Below, piece by piece: positions 1 through 5,011 of a stretch of DNA of 5,011 bases. Positions within the stretch are counted from its first letter, which is position 1, and every line of letters starts with the position of its first letter. Origin of the DNA: Methylococcaceae bacterium (GTDB taxonomy: Bacteria > Pseudomonadota > Gammaproteobacteria > Methylococcales > Methylomonadaceae); contig RFQK01000123.1 in assembly GCA_009925045.1 (NCBI GenBank), positions 1 to 5,011 of the forward strand, written 5' to 3'. A model generated the notes under the pieces. It did no database searches, was not told where the DNA came from, and worked only from the letters and a program-made list of their open reading frames with translations. The translations under genes were made by a program, and so were the position numbers.

Positions 1-886
1 CGACCAGCCGCAATTAGTCATTTCAGCCATCAATCAGCACCTTAGTGGTTCCTTATCAACACTGGGAATCAGCGCTAATCATAAAGAAATACTGATTCGT
101 ATCGATCAAGAAACAAAACGACGTGCCGATTTAGCCTATTGTTTGCCGGTACAATTAATTCAACCAAAGTCTTATCAACTTTTAGATGCTGGACCTCAGT
201 TTCGTCGTGAATTTATGGATTGGGGTGTTTTTAATCAGCAAGCTCTTTTTTTGAGCAACTGGCGGTGTTTTAGTAAAGCCTTGCAACAGCGTAATGCTTT
301 GCTTAAAACTAAAAATAGCCAGGCACTCTCCGCGTGGGATAAGGAGTTTGCAGTTTATGGCCAAGTGGTTAATCAATACCGCTTGCAGTATATGCAAGCC
401 TTACAACCGGTGTTTCTAAAATTGGCCCGTCATTTTTTGGCCTGTGAAGCCGTTGAATTAGTTTTTTATCCAGGATGGGATGATCAGTTCACGCTCGAAA
501 ATATCTTAACTATTGATAGAGCGCGTGACCTGAAATATGGCTTTACCCATAATGGTCCTCATCGCAGTGACTTTACTAGCTATGTGAATGGTAGGCCTGC
601 AAAAGACTATTTATCACGAGGTCAGCAAAAGCTTTTAATGTTGTCCTTATTACTGGCTCAAGCCAGTTTAATGAATGAGCATAATCCTAATCAGAGTCTA
701 ATTTTGATTGATGATCTAAGTGCCGAATTAGATTTAGAAAATAAGGCAAAATTGTTAAAATACCTCGATGAGTTGGGTTGTCAGGTTTTTATCACTGCAA
801 CCGGTCTTGAAGATTTTGGAGATCTCAGTCTGATTTCCCAATATCAAGTGTTTCACGTGAAACAAGGTTCTCTAGAAAACCAATAA
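1..886 (+). CDS. recF: RecF, DNA replication and repair protein (5' end outside the window)
   Basis: RecF is an SMC/ABC-type ATPase that, with RecO and RecR, loads RecA at single-strand gaps and stalled forks. The frame is open from base 2 to the TAA at 884-886, giving 294 codons. E. coli RecF has 357 residues, so about 60-65 are missing at the N-terminus, including the Walker A P-loop. Visible family marks are the stretch with GPQFRREFMDWGVFNQ (codons from about 191), the ABC signature LSRGQQK (611-631), and Walker B with D-loop LILIDDLSAELD (698-733). The strong match continues upstream of the TTG at 143, so that codon is internal. The 3' end overlaps a ParB site: codons for VFHVKQ at 848-865 contain a perfect parS. 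gyrB follows after a 105-base gap, the usual dnaA-dnaN-recF-gyrB order. Nothing looks broken in the visible part. Confidence 0.95.
   Translation, partial: DQPQLVISAINQHLSGSLSTLGISANHKEILIRIDQETKRRADLAYCLPVQLIQPKSYQLLDAGPQFRREFMDWGVFNQQALFLSNWRCFSKALQQRNALLKTKNSQALSAWDKEFAVYGQVVNQYRLQYMQALQPVFLKLARHFLACEAVELVFYPGWDDQFTLENILTIDRARDLKYGFTHNGPHRSDFTSYVNGRPAKDYLSRGQQKLLMLSLLLAQASLMNEHNPNQSLILIDDLSAELDLENKAKLLKYLDELGCQVFITATGLEDFGDLSLISQYQVFHVKQGSLENQ
849..864. promoter_or_regulatory. parS: parS site 1 (ParB centromere), inside the recF 3' end
   Basis: The 16 bases TGTTTCACGTGAAACA form a perfect palindrome and match the widely conserved chromosomal parS consensus (tGTTNCACGTGAAACa) at every fixed position. 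ParB binds such sites as a dimer, spreads and loads SMC/MukB-like condensin, which drives origin segregation. The site lies within the last codons of recF, encoding part of V-F-H-V-K-Q. Origin-proximal placement next to recF and gyrB fits known parS distribution. parB itself is not in the window. Confidence 0.92.
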
Positions 887-902
887 TGTTTCACGTGAAA
901 CG
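887..902. promoter_or_regulatory. parS: parS site 2 (ParB centromere), just after the recF stop
   Basis: TGTTTCACGTGAAACG matches the parS consensus with one difference, at the last and least conserved base. The inner 14 bases (888-901) are a perfect palindrome. It begins on the base after the recF TAA. Its centre is 38 bp from the centre of site 1, so the two make a tandem cluster upstream of gyrB. ParB nucleation here could also influence gyrB transcription, but that is inference. Confidence 0.9.
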
Positions 903-991
903 TAATCGCTTAATGAAACACTACATGCCAGTCTTTCGAGATTTGAAAGATGACATTGGAATGTTGTCATACAACAAAAACGGAAAACACC
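903..991 (+). promoter_or_regulatory. gyrB leader with short inverted repeats
   Basis: This non-coding stretch lies between parS site 2 and the gyrB start. It holds three short inverted repeats: TCTTTC (932-937) with GAAAGA (945-950), 7-base loop; ATGACA (950-955) with TGTCAT (965-970), 9-base loop; and TGTTGT (962-967) with ACAACA (971-976), 3-base loop. The last two share bases and could not form together. A TTGAAA at 943-948 resembles a -35 box, but no good -10 box lies at the right distance, so I do not call a promoter. The only Shine-Dalgarno-like run is a weak GGAAAA at 982-987. No intrinsic terminator for recF is visible. Confidence 0.4.
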
Positions 992-2194
992 ATGAGTGAG
1001 CAATACGATAGTTCCAATATTACCGTCTTAAAAGGTTTGGATGCCGTCAGAAAACGTCCGGGCATGTATATTGGTGATACCGATGATGGATCAGGTTTGC
1101 ATCATATGGTGTTTGAAGTCGTTGATAACTCCATTGATGAGGCTTTAGCAGGCTATTGCAAAGGGGTTGACGTCGTTATTCATGAAAATGGTTCGGTTTC
1201 TGTCACCGATGATGGTCGAGGTATCCCTGTTGATATTCACAAAGAAGAAGGCCGTTCTGCGGCTGAAGTGATTATGACGGTCCTGCATGCCGGTGGAAAG
1301 TTTGATGACAACGCTTATAAAGTCTCGGGTGGCTTACACGGTGTTGGTGTATCGGTGGTGAACGCCTTATCAGAAGAGCTCACTTTGAAAATCCGCAAAA
1401 ATGGCAAGCTACATCAGCAGAAATATGTGTTAGGTGAGCCTGTTGCACCCTTAGCAGTTGTCGCTGATGCGGAAGGTAGTGGTACTTCAATCAACTTTAA
1501 GCCAAGCAAAGTTATTTTTAGTGATACCGAATTTCACTATGACATTCTGGCCAAGCGTTTAAGAGAATTATCCTTTCTCAACTCCGGCGTGCGCATTTCA
1601 CTGCGTGATGAGCGCAGTGGCAAGGAAGATGTTTTTGAATTTGAAGGTGGAATCAGTGCCTTTGTTCAGCATTTAAATAAAAATAAGACGCCTTTGTTTG
1701 AAAAAGTTTTTCATTTCAAAGCCGAAAAAGAAGGTGTGACGGTTGAAGTCGCCATGCAGTGGAATGATTCCTATCAGGAAAATGTTTTTTGCTACACCAA
1801 TAATATTCCACAACGTGATGGTGGTACCCATTTAGCCGGTTTCAGAGGGGCTTTGACACGTACCATCAATCAATACATTGAAACCAATGCCTTGGGTAAA
1901 AAAGAAAAAGTCGCCACGACAGGCGATGATGCCCGTGAAGGTTTAACCGCAGTTTTATCGGTGAAAGTACCGGATCCTAAATTTTCTTCGCAAACCAAAG
2001 ATAAGTTGGTGTCATCCGAAGTGAAACCTTTGGTTGAATCGACGATGAATGAAAAATTGCAGGAGTTCTTATTAGAACAGCCGCAAATAGCCAAAGCCAT
2101 TGCCGGGAAAATTATTGATGCCGCACGTGCCCGCGAAGCTGCTCGTAAAGCTCGGGAAATGACAAGCCCGTTTCGACAAAATGATTTCGTCTGA
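992..2194 (+). pseudogene. gyrB: DNA gyrase subunit B, N-terminal piece of a broken gyrB
   Basis: GyrB is the ATPase subunit of DNA gyrase (A2B2), which introduces negative supercoils. This piece holds the GHKL ATPase and transducer domains, with E. coli numbering kept to about residue 300: E42 and N46 in [13 protein letters not shown]73 in DDGRGIP, K103 in GGKFD, the ATP lid GGLHGVG at 113-119, and the QTK loop lysine at 336 (337 in E. coli). Start: ATG at 992 gives MSEQYDSS, matching the family N-terminus; the in-frame ATG at 950 adds 14 unrelated residues. Homology stops at AREMT (codon 391, ending 2164). The next nine residues (SPFRQNDFV) are out of frame and end at TGA 2192-2194. Position 136, arginine in E. 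coli and a coumarin contact, is lysine here. No decay is seen before the break. Confidence 0.93.
2159..2181 (+). other. Deletion and frameshift junction in gyrB
   Basis: Upstream, the GyrB frame reads AREMT to base 2164. Downstream, a different frame reads [12 protein letters not shown] from 2166. In E. coli these motifs are separated by about 63 residues. With that spacing the missing DNA is 188 bp, and the observed phase change (deletion length of 2 modulo 3) agrees. The lost segment normally carries PLKGKILN and EGDSAGG, that is E424 (metal-binding catalytic acid of TOPRIM) and the quinolone-related positions D426 and K447. Codons 391 + 63 + 347 would give an intact protein of about 801 residues, against 804 in E. 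coli. A natural deletion and an assembly error are both possible. Confidence 0.9.
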
Positions 2195-3209
2195 AGAAGT
2201 CGGTACCCTGATTACCGCCCTGGGTTGCGGCATCGGTAAAGATGAATACAACATCGATAAACTTCGCTATCACCGTATCATTATCATGACGGATGCTGAC
2301 GTGGATGGTTCACATATCCGGACTTTGTTGCTGACCTTTTTCTATCGCCAATTGCCAGAACTTGTAGAACGCGGGCATATCTACATTGCTCAGCCGCCTT
2401 TGTATAAAGTGAAAAAAGGCAAACAAGAGCACTATGTCAAAGACGATAATGCCTTAAACCAGTATCTAATCCAGTTGGCATTAGATAAAGCCCAATTACA
2501 AACCGATGCCAATACCCCGGTTATTCAAGGACAAGGCCTGGAAAAACTGGCGACTGAATTTGCCGAAGTAATGAATACCATTCAACGCTTGTCGCGTCGC
2601 TACGATGATTTGTATCTCGAGCAAATGACCTATGCGCCGCCATTATCTGCTGCTATTAAGGCCGACAAATTGCAATTACAGAACTGGATCTCGGAGTTGG
2701 AAACCCAGTTAAATGCTGGTGATCATAAGGCCTTATTTGAAACGCGTCTCAAATACACGGATCAAGACGATTTCGACATTGTAGTCAGTAAACGTCTGCA
2801 CGGTATTGTGAAAAGCTTTGTACTGCATTCAACCTTTTTTGCGGGGAATGACTACCAAAAGATCGCCCGTTACGCTGAAACCACCGCCAGTTTGTTTGGC
2901 AGTGAATCTTTGATGCGAATTGGCGAGCGTGAGCAAGCCGTCAGTAATTTCAAGCAGGCTTTCGAATGGATGATGCGTGAAGTGAAAAAAGGACAGCATA
3001 TTCAGCGCTATAAAGGTTTGGGCGAGATGAACCCTGAGCAATTATGGGAAACCACACTGGATTCCAATAGCCGTCGTATGCTGCAGGTAAAAATTGAAGA
3101 TGTGATTGCTGCAGATGAAATTTTCACCACCCTGATGGGCGATATTGTTGAACCACGCCGTGATTTTATTGTTAAAAATGCTTTGGATGTGGCGAATTTG
3201 GATGTTTAG
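2163..3209 (+). pseudogene. gyrB: DNA gyrase subunit B, C-terminal piece of a broken gyrB
   Basis: This is the rest of GyrB: the second half of the TOPRIM domain and the C-terminal tail that binds GyrA and DNA. Homology begins at codon 2166 (ARFDKM). The frame opens after a TGA at 2160-2162, and the first ATG is 2181, with no Shine-Dalgarno before it. Visible marks are TLITALGCGIG, the metal-binding DADVDG (from 2292, E. coli D498 and D500), LLLTFFYRQ, IAQPPLYKVKKGKQE, the roughly 170-residue insert typical of gammaproteobacterial GyrB, and the closing QRYKGLGEMNPEQLWETT and GDIVEPRRDFI. It ends at TAG 3207-3209. It lacks the E424 half of the active site, so neither piece alone nor both together can supply a complete cleavage site. 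Apart from the junction the sequence looks under normal constraint. Confidence 0.92.
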
Positions 3210-3227
3210 TGCCTGAAAATATTTTAA

Positions 3228-3255
3228 TTGTAAATCTGTGTAACTATCTGATAAA
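3228..3255 (+). promoter_or_regulatory. Possible sigma-70 promoter before the MEKHLA gene
   Basis: In the AT-rich 65-base gap after gyrB, TTGTAA (3228-3233) resembles a -35 box and GATAAA (3250-3255) a -10 box, 16 bases apart. Matches are moderate, and AT-rich DNA gives such pairs by chance. No GC-rich hairpin with a T run is seen in this gap, so read-through from gyrB is equally possible. The AAAATATTTT palindrome at 3216-3225 is too AT-rich to be a convincing terminator. Confidence 0.22.
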
Positions 3256-3274
3256 TATAGAATAAATTAATTCT

Positions 3275-3733
3275 ATGGCTGTTTCACTCATTCACAATGA
3301 AGACCATGCGCTCTTAATAGTGCAGAGTTATGAGCGTTTGTTGGGGCAGCCATTGCTGACCCCAAAACATGACTTATCACTCAGCGAACAGTTGTTTTTG
3401 GCCGAATTTGCTGTGTTAAGCCATAACAGCGCTGCGGATCCGGTATTTAATTATGCCAATCGTCAGGCCTTGGCTTTGTTCGAGTTAAATGAGACACAAC
3501 TCACCCAGATGCCCTCCAGACTCTCAGCGGAGCCGGTCAATCAGCAACAGCGTGAGGCTTTGCTGGATCAGGTGCGGAGTCAAGGCTATATCAGCAATTA
3601 TTCGGGGGTGCGAATTTCCCGTACTGGCAAGCGTTTTCGGATTCATCAGGCGGTAGTCTGGAATTTGGTGGATGAAAACGGCTGTTATCAAGGTCAGGCG
3701 GCTTGTTTCAGCGAATGGTCGCCGATCGAATAA
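3275..3733 (+). CDS. MEKHLA-domain protein, PAS-like, function unknown
   Basis: The 152-residue protein is almost entirely one MEKHLA domain, a PAS-related fold first described at the C-terminus of plant HD-ZIP III factors and also found as stand-alone bacterial proteins. Supporting motifs are SYERLLGQPL (18-27), DPVFNYANRQALALFEL (55-71), PSRLSAEP (80-87), GYISNYSGVRIS (104-115), GKRFRIHQAVVWNLVD (118-133) and GQAACFSEW (140-148). No signal peptide or membrane segment is seen, so it should be cytoplasmic. A ligand-sensing role is plausible for a PAS-like fold, but no output domain is attached and no ligand can be named. The ATG at 3275 is the first possible start after an in-frame TAA at 3263-3265. 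It has no clear Shine-Dalgarno, so initiation may be weak. creA starts 16 bases after its stop. Confidence 0.88.
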   Translation: MAVSLIHNEDHALLIVQSYERLLGQPLLTPKHDLSLSEQLFLAEFAVLSHNSAADPVFNYANRQALALFELNETQLTQMPSRLSAEPVNQQQREALLDQVRSQGYISNYSGVRISRTGKRFRIHQAVVWNLVDENGCYQGQAACFSEWSPIE

Positions 3734-3749
3734 TCTCTAGGAGTCATCT

Positions 3750-4214
3750 ATGAAAACGCTGCAAAAATGTGTGGTTGCCGGAAGTCTGATGTTGATGACC
3801 TGTGCGGTCAAAGCTGAGGAAATCGGTTGTGTGACCACGGCCTGGAAACTGGTGGGTGCCAATCACAAAGTCTGCGTCGATGCTTTTGAAGATCCCAAAA
3901 TCAAGAACGTCATTTGTCATATCAGTCAGGCCAGAACAGGCGGGATTTCCGGGTCGCTGGGTTTAGCAGAAGATCCTTCGCAATTTTCACTGGCTTGTCG
4001 TCAGGTGGGGCCTATTGAGTTGCCAAGCAAACTGGCCGATAGCGAAACTGTTTTCTCGGAAAGCACCTCATTGTTATTTAAGTCGACTAATATCAGTCGC
4101 TTATGGGATGCCAAACATAAAACACTGGTGTATGTGGCCATTAGCCGTAAAGTGATAGATGGTGCACCGGCAAACAGTATTTCGACTGTTCCCGTGATGC
4201 CCTGGGGTCAATAA
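3750..4214 (+). CDS. creA: CreA-family secreted protein
   Basis: The 154-residue protein is close in length and sequence to E. coli CreA (157 residues), a conserved protein of unknown function encoded beside the creBCD genes in enterics. A Sec signal peptide is evident: MK, a hydrophobic stretch, then VKA with likely cleavage after A22, giving a mature protein starting EEIG. Family motifs are [11 protein letters not shown] (39-49), ARTGGISG (61-68), LGLAEDPS (70-77), [10 protein letters not shown] (83-92), SLLFKS (107-112), and the C-terminal [14 protein letters not shown]56 and C83 align with the two cysteines of E. coli CreA. C27 and C42 are additional, allowing a second disulphide in the periplasm (inference). 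A good Shine-Dalgarno TAGGAG (3738-3743) sits 6 bases before the ATG. creBCD are not nearby here; thyA follows after 4 bases. Confidence 0.93.
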   Translation: MKTLQKCVVAGSLMLMTCAVKAEEIGCVTTAWKLVGANHKVCVDAFEDPKIKNVICHISQARTGGISGSLGLAEDPSQFSLACRQVGPIELPSKLADSETVFSESTSLLFKSTNISRLWDAKHKTLVYVAISRKVIDGAPANSISTVPVMPWGQ

Positions 4215-4218
4215 GTTT

Positions 4219-5011
4219 ATGCAAGTTTATTTAGATTTGCTGAATACACTGCTAAACGAAGGTCAGCAAAAAGGCGACCGCACCGGAAGTGGCACCTTAT
4301 CCGTATTCGGGCATCAGATGCGTTTTGATCTGGCACAGGGCTTTCCCTTGCTCACCACCAAAAAACTGCATCTGAAATCCATCATTCATGAATTACTCTG
4401 GTTTCTACAAGGGGAAACCAATATCGCCTATCTCAAACAAAACGGGGTATCCATTTGGGATGAATGGGCAGATGAAAGCGGTGAACTTGGACCTGTATAT
4501 GGCAAACAATGGCGTAAGTGGCCAACGGCCAGTGGCGAAACCATTGATCAGATTGCTCAAGTAGTCGAGCAAATTAAACGAACACCTAACAGCCGTCGTT
4601 TGATTGTTTCAGCTTGGAATGTGGCTGATTTACCCGACGAAACCCAATCGCCTCAAGCCAATGTTGCGATAGGAAAAATGGCCTTGGCCGCCTGTCATAC
4701 CTTGTTTCAGTTTTATGTCGCGGACGGAAAATTGTCCTGCCAATTGTATCAACGCAGTTGTGATACCTTTTTGGGCTTACCATTCAACATAGCCAGTTAT
4801 GCTCTATTAACCCACATGATTGCGCAACAGTGTGATCTGGATGTGGGTGATTTTGTCTGGACCGGCGGTGATGTTCATCTGTATTTGAATCACATAGAAC
4901 AGGCGCAGTTACAGTTAACTCGGGAAACCATGCCATTGCCACGTTTGCAGATCAAGCGTCGTCCGGCTTCGATATTTGATTATGAGTTTGACGATTTTGC
5001 CATCCTTGATT
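4219..5011 (+). CDS. thyA: Thymidylate synthase ThyA (3' end outside the window)
   Basis: ThyA methylates dUMP to dTMP using methylene-tetrahydrofolate, which becomes dihydrofolate; it acts as a cytoplasmic homodimer. There are 264 codons plus one base before the window ends, and about 13-15 residues should remain (FDDFAILD aligns just before the conserved DPHP...APVA end). Seen in order: R21 in KGDRTGSGT (phosphate binding), [47 protein letters not shown], catalytic C159 in MALAACH (C146 in E. coli), [24 protein letters not shown], and [10 protein letters not shown] 13-residue insert ([13 protein letters not shown] region) precedes the catalytic loop; similar inserts occur in other gammaproteobacterial ThyAs. 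The usual proline before the cysteine is alanine (A158). The ATG is 4 bases after creA, with only a distant TGGGG (4203-4207), so translational coupling is likely. Confidence 0.96.
   Translation, partial: MQVYLDLLNTLLNEGQQKGDRTGSGTLSVFGHQMRFDLAQGFPLLTTKKLHLKSIIHELLWFLQGETNIAYLKQNGVSIWDEWADESGELGPVYGKQWRKWPTASGETIDQIAQVVEQIKRTPNSRRLIVSAWNVADLPDETQSPQANVAIGKMALAACHTLFQFYVADGKLSCQLYQRSCDTFLGLPFNIASYALLTHMIAQQCDLDVGDFVWTGGDVHLYLNHIEQAQLQLTRETMPLPRLQIKRRPASIFDYEFDDFAILD

Noticed and set aside
53..61. TTATCAACA as a DnaA box
   Set aside because: It is one mismatch from TTATCCACA but stands alone inside recF codons, with no cluster or AT-rich unwinding region around it.
182..397. Minus-strand open frame inside recF, and similar ones at 1870-2100, 2072-2254, 2829-3041 and 4586-4783
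   Set aside because: Each lies opposite a strongly conserved gene, has no recognisable domain and is short. They are shadows of the coding strand.
143..886. A 247-residue reading of recF starting at TTG 143
   Set aside because: The same frame is open to the window start and RecF similarity continues upstream, so TTG 143 is an internal leucine codon.
950..991. ATG at 950 as the gyrB start
   Set aside because: It adds 14 residues with no GyrB similarity. ATG 992 gives the standard MSEQYDSS beginning and has the only Shine-Dalgarno-like run nearby.
2159..2194. Programmed ribosomal frameshift joining the gyrB halves
   Set aside because: No slippery sequence or following structure is evident, and a frameshift would not restore the roughly 62 missing conserved residues. 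An intein or intron is also excluded because sequence is lost, not gained.
3280..3287. TGTTTCAC as a third parS site
   Set aside because: Only half of the palindrome is present. The other half does not match, and it lies in the coding start of the MEKHLA gene.
3750..3815. CreA as a lipoprotein using Cys18
   Set aside because: The residues before the cysteine (LMT) lack the small residue required at -1, and a normal signal peptidase I site VKA follows.

Overview
The window is ordinary core-genome DNA from the replication-origin side of a bacterial chromosome, most likely a gammaproteobacterium of moderate GC. The evidence is the recF-gyrB order, a long GyrB of the Escherichia coli type with matching residue numbering, a CreA close to the enteric protein, and a ThyA close to E. 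coli ThyA but with a short insert seen in some other gammaproteobacteria. I cannot name the order or genus from this sequence alone. All genes lie on the + strand.

Layout. Bases 1-886 are the C-terminal four fifths of recF; the Walker A region lies upstream of the window. Two 16-bp ParB-binding parS sites follow: one perfect palindrome inside the last codons of recF (849-864), and one directly after its stop codon (887-902). A leader of about 90 bases with several short inverted repeats leads to gyrB at 992. The gyrB gene is broken at about 2164. A segment of roughly 188 bp, judged from E. coli spacing, is missing and the frame changes, so the gene reads as an N-terminal piece (992-2194) and a C-terminal piece (about 2163-3209). 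Beyond gyrB are a small MEKHLA-domain protein (3275-3733), a CreA-family secreted protein (3750-4214) and thymidylate synthase thyA (4219 to beyond the window end). These last three are tightly spaced and probably co-transcribed.

How the parts fit. RecF (recombinational repair at replication gaps), GyrB (supercoiling) and parS (chromosome segregation) make up a standard origin-proximal maintenance block. ThyA supplies dTMP. The roles of the MEKHLA and CreA proteins are not established from sequence.

Most worth checking are the gyrB deletion, which removes the catalytic-glutamate half of the TOPRIM domain and would be lethal if this were the only gyrB, and the parS pair, one of which doubles as RecF coding sequence. 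I see no new defence, mobile or regulatory system here. The gyrB lesion may well be an assembly artefact.
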